From assembly GCF_004794515.1 (NCBI RefSeq), contig NZ_SSDF01000091.1, positions 248,001-312,000 on the forward strand: DNA of 64,000 nucleotides, given 5' to 3'. Under the pieces are notes generated by a model, which had not been told where the DNA came from, did no database searches, and was given only the letters and a program-made list of their open reading frames with translations. Positions 16,078-23,559 of the stretch are shown in pieces. Position 1 is the first letter of the stretch; every line of letters starts with the position of its first letter. The stretch is from Microbacterium sp. A20 (GTDB lineage Bacteria; Actinomycetota; Actinomycetes; Actinomycetales; Microbacteriaceae). Both the position numbers and the translations under genes were made by a program.

Positions 16078-16902
16078 ATGCACCTGCTCGAAGCACTGAT
16101 CCTGGGCGTCGTCCAGGGACTCACCGAGTTCCTCCCCATCTCCTCCAGCGCCCACCTGCGCATCCTCGGAACGTTCCTCCCGTCGGGAGAAGACCCCGGG
16201 GCGGCATTCACCGCGATCACGCAGATCGGCACCGAGGCGGCGGTGGTCGTCTTCTTCTGGCGTGACATCGTGCGCATCATCGGCCAGTGGTTCCGCTCGC
16301 TCGTCGGCAAAGCCCCCCGCAACGACCCCGATGCGCGGATGGGCTGGATGATCATCATCGGCAGCATCCCGATCGTGGTGCTCGGGCTGCTCTTCCAGGA
16401 CCAGATCGAGACCGTGCTCCGCTCGATGTGGATCGTCGCGATCATGCTCATCGTCTTCGGCATCCTGCTCGGTGTCGCCGACTACGTGGGGGCGAAGCGC
16501 CGCAAGCTCGACGATCTGACCTATCCGCACGGCGTCGCCTTCGGTTTCGCGCAGGCGCTGGCGTTGATTCCCGGGGTCTCCCGATCCGGCGGCACGATCA
16601 CGATGGGTCTGTTCCTCGGCTATGAGCGCGCCGCTGCTGCGCGCTACGCCTTCCTGCTCGCGATCCCCGCCGTGTTCGGCAGCGGCTTCTACCAGGTCTT
16701 CAAGAGCTGGGACGAGCCGTCGTTCTTCTCGTTCGGCGACACTCTCGCAGCGACCGGCATCGCGTTCGTCGTGGCGCTCGGCGTCATCGCGTTCTTCATG
16801 AACTGGATCTCGAAGCGCAGCTTCCTGCCGTTCGTCATCTACCGGATCCTGCTCGGCACGGTGCTCCTGGTCCTGCTCGGCACCGGTGTGATCGCGGCCT
16901 GA
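16078..16902 (+). CDS. uppP: Undecaprenyl-diphosphatase
   Basis: This 274-aa integral membrane enzyme recycles the lipid carrier of peptidoglycan synthesis by removing one phosphate from undecaprenyl diphosphate, and confers basal bacitracin resistance. The N-terminal signature EALILGVVQGLTEFLPISSSAHL holds the catalytic Glu. The second motif PGVSRSGGTITMGLFLG is also intact. About eight hydrophobic segments follow. Length is normal for the BacA/UppP family. It lies downstream of the M20 gene and ends 6 bases before the convergent PAC2 gene, with no terminator in between. Confidence 0.95.
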   Translation: MHLLEALILGVVQGLTEFLPISSSAHLRILGTFLPSGEDPGAAFTAITQIGTEAAVVVFFWRDIVRIIGQWFRSLVGKAPRNDPDARMGWMIIIGSIPIVVLGLLFQDQIETVLRSMWIVAIMLIVFGILLGVADYVGAKRRKLDDLTYPHGVAFGFAQALALIPGVSRSGGTITMGLFLGYERAAAARYAFLLAIPAVFGSGFYQVFKSWDEPSFFSFGDTLAATGIAFVVALGVIAFFMNWISKRSFLPFVIYRILLGTVLLVLLGTGVIAA

Positions 16903-16908
16903 CCCGGC

Positions 16909-17757
16909 TCAGCGTTTGCGATCTCCCGGGCCGTCGTCGCGGCGGCGGAGATACCGTTCGAACGCCTGCGCGATCGCATCGCCCGACGCCTCGGGGGAAT
17001 CCCACGTGTCGCGCGTGCGCTCGAGCTGACGGATGTACTCGGCCATGTCTTCGTCTTCCGACGCGGCCGCGTCGATCGAAGCCTCCCAGGTGGCGGCCTC
17101 TGTGCGCAGCGTCTGGCGGTCCACGTCGGCGCCGGTCAGTTCCTCGAGCCGGTCGAGCAGTGCGAGAGTCACCTTCGGCGATGGCGTGGCGGACGCGACG
17201 TAGTGCGGCACGCTGGCCCACAGGCTGGCGGTGGGGATCCCTGCGTTCTCGGCGAAGTGCTCGATCACGGACAGGATGCCGACGGGCCCCTCGTAGAGCG
17301 AGCGCTCGAGGTCGTGTGCTTCCCGCACCTGCTCGTTCTGGCTGGAGGCGAAGATCGAGATCGGCCGCGTGTGCGGGACGTCCGAGAGCATCGCGCCGAG
17401 GGTGACGAGTCCGGTGATGTCATCGCGCAGAGCCACGTCGATGAACTCCGAGGCGAACGCCTGCCAGGTGCGGGCGGGTTCGGCGCCCGTGAGCAGCCAG
17501 AACTCGGGTCCTGGCCCCGGGTCGCGCGGGCGCCAGAGGCCCGCTTCCGGCCACGTCAGCTGACGGCGGCCCTCGGCATCCATCCGACTCGACGGGCGCG
17601 TGTACTGGTAGTCGAAGAAGAGTTCGGGATCGACGGAATGCACGAGGTCGTACTCCGACGACGCCCGCAGCGCCTCGATTGCGCCGCTCGCCGCTTCACC
17701 CGCATCGTTCCAGCCGTCGAAGGCGGCGATGACGATGCGCTGACCGAGAACATCCAT
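16909..17757 (-). CDS. PAC2-family protein
   Basis: This 282-aa protein belongs to the PAC2 (proteasome-assembly-chaperone-like) family. It begins GQRIVIAAFDGWNDAGEAASGAIEAL and contains EFWLLTGAEPARTWQAFASEF, LVTLGAMLSDVPHTRP and LWASVPHYVASATPSPKVTLALLDRLEEL, all usual blocks. In mycobacteria the homologue (Rv2125) lies close to the pup-proteasome genes. Here no proteasome gene is nearby. The biochemical function in bacteria is not established. The start is the ATG at 17757 after AAGGGAG, with a TAGCCT -10 about 37 bases upstream. Confidence 0.85.
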   Translation of the reverse strand: MDVLGQRIVIAAFDGWNDAGEAASGAIEALRASSEYDLVHSVDPELFFDYQYTRPSSRMDAEGRRQLTWPEAGLWRPRDPGPGPEFWLLTGAEPARTWQAFASEFIDVALRDDITGLVTLGAMLSDVPHTRPISIFASSQNEQVREAHDLERSLYEGPVGILSVIEHFAENAGIPTASLWASVPHYVASATPSPKVTLALLDRLEELTGADVDRQTLRTEAATWEASIDAAASEDEDMAEYIRQLERTRDTWDSPEASGDAIAQAFERYLRRRDDGPGDRKR

Positions 17758-17794
17758 CGAGGGCTCCCTTCGAGATCGTGGACGATATCCCTCC

Positions 17795-17840
17795 AGGCTA
17801 GTCCGCGACGGCGGGATGCGGGCGGCACCCCGGCTAGCAT
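17795..17840. promoter_or_regulatory. Divergent promoters for PAC2 and the HAD gene
   Basis: On the minus strand TAGCCT (17800 to 17795) gives a leadered PAC2 transcript. On the plus strand TAGCAT at 17835-17840 is followed by 7 bases (GGGTTCA) and GTG at 17848, a leaderless arrangement. Confidence 0.5.
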
Positions 17841-17847
17841 GGGTTCA

Positions 17848-18528
17848 GTGAGCAGAAAGCCCAGCGCGGTCCTGTGGGACATGGATGGAACACTCGTCGA
17901 CACCGAACCGTATTGGATGGCGGCCGAGACGGCACTGGTCGAATCCTTCGGCGGATCGTGGAGCCACGAGGATGCGCTGCAGCTCGTCGGAAGCGGATTG
18001 CTCGACAGCGCGGTGATCCTGCAGGGCGCCGGTGTCGCGATGGAAGCGGAGGCGATCGTCGACCACCTCACCGATGCCGTTCAGGAATCGCTCCGCAGCC
18101 AGGGCGTCCCGTTCCGGCCAGGCGCCCGCGAACTCCTCCGAAACCTCCGAGAGGCCGGCATCCCGACGGGTCTCGTCACGATGTCGCTGCGGAGGATGGC
18201 GCTGAGCGTCGTCGATCTGATCGAGTTCGACGCGTTCGACATCGTCGTCGCCGGGGATGATGTCGACAACCCGAAGCCGCATCCGGAGCCCTATCTGCAG
18301 GCGGCGGCACTCCTCGACGTCGACATCGCCGACGTCATCGTCATCGAGGATTCGCCGACGGGCGTCCGCGCCGGCCTCGCGTCGGGCGCGCTGACTCTCG
18401 CCGTTCCGCACATCGTGCCGCTCGACCATCTGGGCGCCCACGAGCTGTGGCCGACCCTCGCCGGCAGGAACGCCGGTGACCTCACCGACCTCTTCGACAG
18501 CATCAACGTCGCGACGGGAGCATCCTGA
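17848..18528 (+). CDS. HAD-superfamily phosphatase/phosphoglucomutase-like
   Basis: This 226-aa HAD hydrolase begins VLWDMDGTLVDTEPYW, with the nucleophile Asp in DxDGTLxDTE. It carries motif II (GLVTMSL), motif III lysine region (PKPHPEPY) and motif IV VIVIEDSPTGVRAG, with a helical cap in between. It fits the beta-phosphoglucomutase-like/phosphatase subgroup; the substrate is unknown. I prefer GTG 17848 because of the leaderless -10; an ATG at 17839 in the same frame would add three residues. Its stop shares one base with the trmI start, so the two are coupled. Confidence 0.85.
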   Translation: MSRKPSAVLWDMDGTLVDTEPYWMAAETALVESFGGSWSHEDALQLVGSGLLDSAVILQGAGVAMEAEAIVDHLTDAVQESLRSQGVPFRPGARELLRNLREAGIPTGLVTMSLRRMALSVVDLIEFDAFDIVVAGDDVDNPKPHPEPYLQAAALLDVDIADVIVIEDSPTGVRAGLASGALTLAVPHIVPLDHLGAHELWPTLAGRNAGDLTDLFDSINVATGAS

Positions 18529-19547
18529 TGACCGATAGCCGCGTTCCGAGGCCGAGTGGTCCGTTCCGTCCGGGCGATCGCGTGCAGCTGACCGGCCCCA
18601 AGGGCCGCCTGCACACGGTGACGCTTCGCGAAGACGGAGAACTGCACACGCACCAGGGCGTGCTGCGCCATCGTGACCTGATCGGCCTTCCCGACGGCTC
18701 CGTCGTGGCCAACAGCTCCGGCCACGACTACCTGGCTCTCCGCCCGCTGCTGAGGGACTTCGCGATGTCGATGCCGCGGGGCGCGGCGATCGTGTATCCG
18801 AAGGACGCGGCGCAGATCGTGATGCAGGCCGACATCTTCCCCGGGGCGACAGTGGTCGAGGCCGGAGTCGGCTCCGGCGCGCTCTCCCTCTCCCTCCTGC
18901 GGGCCGTCGGCCCGGCGGGCAACCTGATCTCGTTCGAGCGACGCGAGGACTTCGCCGATGTGGCTCGCGGCAACGTCGAGACGTTCTTCGGCGAGCACCC
19001 CGACACCTGGCGCGTCGTCGTGGGCGACCTCGTCGAATCGCTCCCGAGCGAGGTGCAGGCGGGCACCGTCGATCGTGTGGTGCTGGACATGCTCGCTCCC
19101 TGGGAGTGCATGGACGCTGTCGCCGATGCGCTCACCCCCGGCGGCGTGGTCCTCTGCTACGTGGCCACCGCGACGCAGCTCTCCCGCGTGGCGGAGTACA
19201 TCCGCGGTACCGGACTCTTCACCGATCCCGATGCCTCCGAGACGATGGTCCGGGGCTGGCATGTCGAGGGGCTCGCCGTGCGCCCCGACCACCGCATGGT
19301 CGCGCACACCGGGTTCCTGCTGACGGCGCGGCGGCTCGCGCCCGGGGCCATCGCGCCTTCGGTCAAGCGGCGTGCCTCCAAGAGCAGCTACGGCGACGAG
19401 GATGTCGAGGCGTGGACCCCCGGAGCCGTCGGCGATCGCGAGATCAGCGACAAGAACCTGCGCAAGCGCGCGAGAGAGGCCGAGAAGGCCGCCGAAGGGG
19501 CGCGCCTTGCTGCGGCCTCGCGCGATTCCGGGCACGCGACGGAATAG
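18528..19547 (+). CDS. trmI: tRNA (adenine-58-N1)-methyltransferase TrmI
   Basis: This 339-aa class I methyltransferase makes m1A58 in the T-loop of tRNAs. It has an N-terminal beta-barrel (FRPGDRVQLTGPKGRLHTVTL), LRDFAMSMPRGAAIVYPKDAAQIVMQADI spread over the linker, the S-adenosylmethionine motif VVEAGVGSGALSLSLLRAVG, and VDRVVLDMLAPWECMDAV. A charged tail of about 65 residues (SVKRRASKSSYGDEDVE onward) follows the core and is common in actinobacterial versions. It is the usual upstream neighbour of the proteasome locus in actinobacteria. Its TAG stop is also part of the -10 of the next gene. Confidence 0.92.
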   Translation: MTDSRVPRPSGPFRPGDRVQLTGPKGRLHTVTLREDGELHTHQGVLRHRDLIGLPDGSVVANSSGHDYLALRPLLRDFAMSMPRGAAIVYPKDAAQIVMQADIFPGATVVEAGVGSGALSLSLLRAVGPAGNLISFERREDFADVARGNVETFFGEHPDTWRVVVGDLVESLPSEVQAGTVDRVVLDMLAPWECMDAVADALTPGGVVLCYVATATQLSRVAEYIRGTGLFTDPDASETMVRGWHVEGLAVRPDHRMVAHTGFLLTARRLAPGAIAPSVKRRASKSSYGDEDVEAWTPGAVGDREISDKNLRKRAREAEKAAEGARLAAASRDSGHATE

Positions 19548-19550
19548 ACT
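19545..19550 (+). promoter_or_regulatory. Leaderless -10 element (TAGACT) for the FKBP lipoprotein
   Basis: TAGACT is followed by 7 bases (GGAGCGC) and the GTG at 19558. Its first three bases are the trmI stop codon. Confidence 0.55.
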
Positions 19551-19557
19551 GGAGCGC

Positions 19558-20490
19558 GTGCGTAAAACGTCCGCCGTTCTGGCCTCCCTCAGCCTTGCCG
19601 TCCTCGCTCTGACCGGCTGCACCGCCGTGGCGCCCGAGAGCGACGCCGCCTGCGATCGCGGGGCCGGGTCGACCGATATCCGCGACGCGGTGACCGTCGA
19701 GGGCGACGTAGGGTCGACTCCGGATGTCAGCGTCTTCAGCCCGCTGCACCTCACGAAGACGGCGTTCGCCGACGCGACGGTGGGCGATGGTCGGAAGATC
19801 CTCGACAACTCGCAGGCACTCGTGGTGGAGCTCTCGATCTTCAGCGGTGAGACCGGCAAGCAGGTCTACGCGACTTCCTACGACGAGTCCAAGGGGCAGG
19901 TCTCCACGGCCGATTACTGGGCGACGCAGTCGCCCGGACTCGAGTCGGTGTTCTCGTGCGCGACCGCGGGGTCCCGGATCATCGCGGCCCTCACCCCGGA
20001 AGACTTCGGCGCCAACAACCTCCAGGGCTTCGGTCTCGAGGCCGACGACAACGCGGTGTTCGTCATCGACGTGGTCGATGTCTTCCTCTCCCGCGCCGAG
20101 GGTTCCCTCCAGTTCAACGATGCGAAGGGTATGCCGACGGTGGTGCGCGCCCCCGATGGCACGCCCGGGGTCATCATTCCCGACAGCGCTGCACCGACGG
20201 AGCAGGTGGTGCAGACCCTCATCAAGGGTGATGGTGAAGAGGTCGAAGCGGGCCAGATCCCCCTTCTGAACGTGATGGCCGTGGGCTGGGACGACAAGAA
20301 GGTCATCAACAGCACCTGGGGCCAGGGACCGACGGGCGATCTCTCGACCTCGGCTCCGACCGTTGCGGAGGCTCTCGTCGGCAAGACCGTGGGCTCGCAG
20401 ATCCTCGTCGTGACTCCCGCCGGTGACGGCGGCCCTGCCGTCGCCTACGTGGTCGACATCCTGGGCGCAGTCACGGCGCCGACGCAGTGA
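19558..20490 (+). CDS. Lipoprotein with FKBP-like peptidyl-prolyl isomerase domains
   Basis: This 310-aa exported lipoprotein has signal peptide RKTSAVLASLSLAVLALTGC, with lipobox LTGC, so the acylated Cys is residue 20 or 21. Two FKBP-like units follow. The first covers about 45-160 (VTVEGDVGSTPDVSVFSPLH... SGETGKQVYATSYD). The second covers about 195-305 (TLIKGDGEEVEAGQIPLLNVMAVGWDDKKVINSTWGQG, split here at the domain core). The aromatic active-site residues of classical FKBPs are not clearly kept, so isomerase activity is doubtful. A chaperone-like role for exported proteins is inferred. An FKBP gene at this spot is common near pafB/pafC. GTG start with a leaderless -10. Confidence 0.8.
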   Translation: MRKTSAVLASLSLAVLALTGCTAVAPESDAACDRGAGSTDIRDAVTVEGDVGSTPDVSVFSPLHLTKTAFADATVGDGRKILDNSQALVVELSIFSGETGKQVYATSYDESKGQVSTADYWATQSPGLESVFSCATAGSRIIAALTPEDFGANNLQGFGLEADDNAVFVIDVVDVFLSRAEGSLQFNDAKGMPTVVRAPDGTPGVIIPDSAAPTEQVVQTLIKGDGEEVEAGQIPLLNVMAVGWDDKKVINSTWGQGPTGDLSTSAPTVAEALVGKTVGSQILVVTPAGDGGPAVAYVVDILGAVTAPTQ

Positions 20491-21482
20491 TGGCCAGCCG
20501 GATCCCCGCGGAGGAGCGCCTGACGAATCTCGTCGTGGCGCTGATGGCCACGGAGATCGGGCTGACCAAGCAGCAGATTCTCGACAACGTCTCGGGGTAT
20601 CGGCAGCGGGCGGACGCGGGCACCCGATCCGACGCGCTCGAGAAGATGTTCGAGCGCGACAAGGACGAGCTGCGCACCCTCGGCGTGCCGATCGAGACGA
20701 TCGGGGATGCCGCCGATCCGAATGACCTCAGAGAAGCTCGTTACCGTATTCCGCAGGCGGAATACGACTTGCCCAGCGACATCGAGTTCTCCGCCGCCGA
20801 ACTCGCGGTGTTGCGGCTCGCGGGCAGCGTGTGGAGTGCGGAGTCCGTCTCGGGCGACGCGCAGTCGGGGGTTCGGAAGATCCGTGCGCTGGGGATCGAT
20901 GGCGACGAGCCGATCATCGGATTCGCTCCGCGGATCACCGCCCGCGACGCCGCTTTCGCACCTCTCCAGGACGCGATCGAGAGGAGTCGCGTCGTCACCT
21001 TCGACTACTTGAAGCCGGGCGAGGACGCACCACGGCGACGAAGGATCCGCCCGTTGGCGCTGGTCGACTACGAGGCCCGATGGCATGTGTTCGGCATCGA
21101 TGTGGATGTCGAGGAGGACCGCACGTTCCTGCTCAGCCGGATCGTGGGCGCCGTCGAGGTGAGCACGACGACCTTCGACTCCGCGCTCCGAGACGGAGCG
21201 GGGGAGCGGGCCCTTGCCGGTCTGGAGCGAGTCGCTGCTGCGAACTCCGCACTGCTGGAAGTGACGCCCGGCACCGAAGCTGCGCTGCGGCTCGGACGAC
21301 GTGCGACAGCTGCGCCGCAGGGGATCCATGTGCCATTCGTGGACCTGCACATCTTCGCCGACGAGCTCGCCTCCTACGGACCGGAGGTCCGGGTGGTCGA
21401 ACCGGCCGCGCTGCGCGACGCGGTCATCGACCGGCTCCGGGCGGTCGTCGACGCGCACACAGATCGGGCGGAGGCATCATGA
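20490..21482 (+). CDS. pafB: PafB, WYL-domain transcriptional activator
   Basis: The protein is about 330 aa. It has an N-terminal winged helix (RIPAEERLTNLVVALMATEIGLTKQQIL), a central WYL domain at about 155-235 (VVTFDYLKPGEDAPRRRRIRPLALVDYEARWHVFGID across the barrel) and a C-terminal WCX region. In mycobacteria PafB and PafC form a heterodimer that activates the LexA/RecA-independent DNA-damage response. The WYL domain is the proposed signal sensor. The ATG at 20490 shares its first base with the lipoprotein stop; a GTG three bases earlier is possible. The stop overlaps pafC (ATGA). No pafA, the ligase gene that names this family, is present. Confidence 0.92.
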   Translation: MASRIPAEERLTNLVVALMATEIGLTKQQILDNVSGYRQRADAGTRSDALEKMFERDKDELRTLGVPIETIGDAADPNDLREARYRIPQAEYDLPSDIEFSAAELAVLRLAGSVWSAESVSGDAQSGVRKIRALGIDGDEPIIGFAPRITARDAAFAPLQDAIERSRVVTFDYLKPGEDAPRRRRIRPLALVDYEARWHVFGIDVDVEEDRTFLLSRIVGAVEVSTTTFDSALRDGAGERALAGLERVAAANSALLEVTPGTEAALRLGRRATAAPQGIHVPFVDLHIFADELASYGPEVRVVEPAALRDAVIDRLRAVVDAHTDRAEAS

Positions 21483-22474
21483 GTGCGAAGTCCAAGCCGC
21501 TCCTCGCGGCCGATCGTGTCCGTCTCTACCTCACTCTCGTGCCGTACCTGCTCGAGCACGGTCAGGTTTCTCTGGCCGAGGCTGCTGAGGAGTTCGGCGT
21601 GACGCCGCAGGAGATGCGCGGGATGGTCGAGAAGCTGACCGTGATCGGGCTCCCCGGGGAGTCCGGCTACTGGCAGCAGCCGCAGGAGATGTTCGACATC
21701 AACTGGGACCTGCTCGACCTCGAAGACGTCATCGAGATCACGAACGACGTGGCCCTGCGTCGAGTCCCACGCTTCACCGCGCGAGAGGCGGCAGCGTTGC
21801 TCGCCGGACTGCAGATGGTCGCAGCAGTGCCGGCGGTCTCCGACTCGGGCCTCGTCGCCGGCCTCATCTCCAAGCTGTCCCGCGGCGCAGCCGACGCGCC
21901 CGCCGAGGTCGTCGTCGCCCCGAGCGCCGTCGACGAGGTCCGTGAAGCGGTCGCGCGAGGCCTGCACGACGGCGTCGCGATCGCCTTCACCTATCAGGCC
22001 CCGGATGCCGCGCCGACGACCAGAACGGTCGATCCGATGCAGATCCTCATCACCAACGGCCAGTGGTACCTGCAGGGCTGGTGCCACATGCGGCAGGCGA
22101 TGCGGACGTTCCACCTCGACCGCGTCAGCGCGCCGACCCTCACCGAGATTCCGATCGCCCACGGCGGCGAACACGTCCCTGAGGCGTTCGCCGGTCTCGA
22201 CGACGAGCGCGAAGTCACCGTGCGCGTGCCGGAGCGGCTCGCGCCCCTGTTGAGCGGCTTCGTTCCCACCGGGCAGCCCGATGTGGTCGACGGCGCGGTG
22301 ACCACCACGCTGCACCTCGCCGATCCTCGTGGCGTCAAGCGGCTCGCCGGGCGATTCGGCGGCGCGATGGAGGTGCTGGAGCCGGGGATCGCCCGATCCG
22401 CGACCAAGGATTGGGCCGCGTCGGGACTCGCGCTGTATCGCCGACCCGATATATCTCAGAGATCTGTAGACTGA
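21479..22474 (+). CDS. pafC: PafC, WYL-domain partner of PafB
   Basis: This 331-aa protein begins LAADRVRLYLTLVPYLLEHGQVSLAEAAEEF (winged helix, residues 8-60) and continues with a WYL domain at about 165-235 (VAIAFTYQAPDAAPTTRTVDPMQILITNGQWYLQGWC over the barrel). The Trp/Tyr/Leu signature appears as WYLQGW. It ends with a WCX-type domain. The four-base ATGA overlap with pafB ensures equal synthesis, as expected for a heterodimer. Together they should activate DNA-damage genes. The 3' end contains TAGACT, a likely promoter for tatA. Confidence 0.92.
   Translation: MSAKSKPLLAADRVRLYLTLVPYLLEHGQVSLAEAAEEFGVTPQEMRGMVEKLTVIGLPGESGYWQQPQEMFDINWDLLDLEDVIEITNDVALRRVPRFTAREAAALLAGLQMVAAVPAVSDSGLVAGLISKLSRGAADAPAEVVVAPSAVDEVREAVARGLHDGVAIAFTYQAPDAAPTTRTVDPMQILITNGQWYLQGWCHMRQAMRTFHLDRVSAPTLTEIPIAHGGEHVPEAFAGLDDEREVTVRVPERLAPLLSGFVPTGQPDVVDGAVTTTLHLADPRGVKRLAGRFGGAMEVLEPGIARSATKDWAASGLALYRRPDISQRSVD
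22467..22472 (+). promoter_or_regulatory. -10 element (TAGACT) for tatA inside the pafC end
   Basis: TAGACT lies 34 bases before the tatA ATG and overlaps the pafC TGA stop by one base. It would allow tatA-tatC-helY to be transcribed separately from pafBC, with a leader of about 27 bases. Confidence 0.4.
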
Positions 22475-22506
22475 ACCGAACGCTCATCGACGACGGGAAT
22501 CCTGAC

Positions 22507-22743
22507 ATGTTCGCTGGAATGCAAGGCTGGCACCTCCTCATCGTGCTCGCCGTGATCCTCCTTCTGTTCGGTGCCGCCAAGCTGCCGGCTCTGGCGAAGA
22601 GCATGGGCCAGTCCGCCCGCGTCTTCAAGGGTGAGATGAAGGCGATGAAGGACGACGATGCGTCTCGCGCCGACTCGACCGTCGCCGAACCCACGTCGGT
22701 CAAGGACTCGGGCGCAGACCCTGAGACTCCGCCTCGCGCCTGA
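22507..22743 (+). CDS. tatA: Twin-arginine translocase subunit TatA
   Basis: This 78-aa pore-forming subunit of the Tat export system has a short N-terminal membrane helix (WHLLIVLAVILLLFG), the hinge FGAAKLP and an amphipathic helix ALAKSMGQSARVFKGEMKAM, followed by a polar acidic tail. The typical TatA FG-x-x-KLP motif is intact. The start is the ATG at 22507, selected because it gives the classical short N-terminus. It is followed by tatC after 6 bases. Confidence 0.95.
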   Translation: MFAGMQGWHLLIVLAVILLLFGAAKLPALAKSMGQSARVFKGEMKAMKDDDASRADSTVAEPTSVKDSGADPETPPRA

Positions 22744-22749
22744 CCGGCC

Positions 22750-23559
22750 GTGGCAGCCATCGAACCGACCGTGATGCCGAAGGCGGATCGGGATCGGCGG
22801 ATGTCGCTCGGCGCGCATCTCGTCGAACTGCGCAAGCGTCTGATGTACGCAGCGCTCGCTCTGGTCGTGGGCATGGTCGTGGCGTTCATCGTCGCCGACC
22901 CGGTCATCCACTTCATCACGGAGCCCATCCGCATCATCACCGAGAAGCGCGGTGATGACTTCAGTGCGCTCAACTTCGGCACGGTGACCGCCGCGTTCGA
23001 CATGCGGATGCGGATCGCTTTCTCCATCGGCCTGTTCATCTCGGCGCCAGTCTGGCTATGGCAGGTCTGGGCGTTCATCATGCCCGGCCTGACCCGCAAG
23101 GAGATCAGGTACACCGTCGGTTTCGTCGTCGCCGCAGTCCCTCTGTTCTTCGCCGGTTGCTATCTGGGCGTCATGATCATGCCGCACGTGATCGAGCTGA
23201 TGTGGAGCTTCACGCCGGACGGCGCGACCAACTTCTACTACGCGCAGGAGTACTACGACTTCGTCTTCAAGCTGATGATCGTCATCGGTGTCTCGTTCGT
23301 GCTGCCGGTGTTCCTCGTCGCGCTGAACCTCGCCGGCGTCATGTCGGGCAGGGCGATCCTCAAGGGGTGGCGCATCGCGATCATCATCGCGACGGTGTTC
23401 GCGGCGCTCGCGACCCCGGCCGCCGACGTGGTCAGCATGCTGATGCTCGCCGGCATCCTGATCGTCCTGTTCTTCGCCGCCGCCGGCCTCTCCCTGCTGT
23501 TCGACCGACGCAAGCGCAAGCGCGACGAGGCGACCGGGCTGTTGCCGGACCCGGCATGA
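22750..23559 (+). CDS. tatC: Twin-arginine translocase subunit TatC
   Basis: This 269-aa membrane protein is the signal-peptide receptor of the Tat system. It begins with cytoplasmic MSLGAHLVELRKRLMY, the conserved HLxELRxRL motif that binds the twin-arginine signal. Six membrane segments follow. LTRKEIRYTVGFV and FTPDGATNFYYAQEYYDFV are usual family blocks. The GTG start is used as read; no better start is available close by. Its stop overlaps the helY start (ATGA). Confidence 0.95.
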   Translation: MAAIEPTVMPKADRDRRMSLGAHLVELRKRLMYAALALVVGMVVAFIVADPVIHFITEPIRIITEKRGDDFSALNFGTVTAAFDMRMRIAFSIGLFISAPVWLWQVWAFIMPGLTRKEIRYTVGFVVAAVPLFFAGCYLGVMIMPHVIELMWSFTPDGATNFYYAQEYYDFVFKLMIVIGVSFVLPVFLVALNLAGVMSGRAILKGWRIAIIIATVFAALATPAADVVSMLMLAGILIVLFFAAAGLSLLFDRRKRKRDEATGLLPDPA

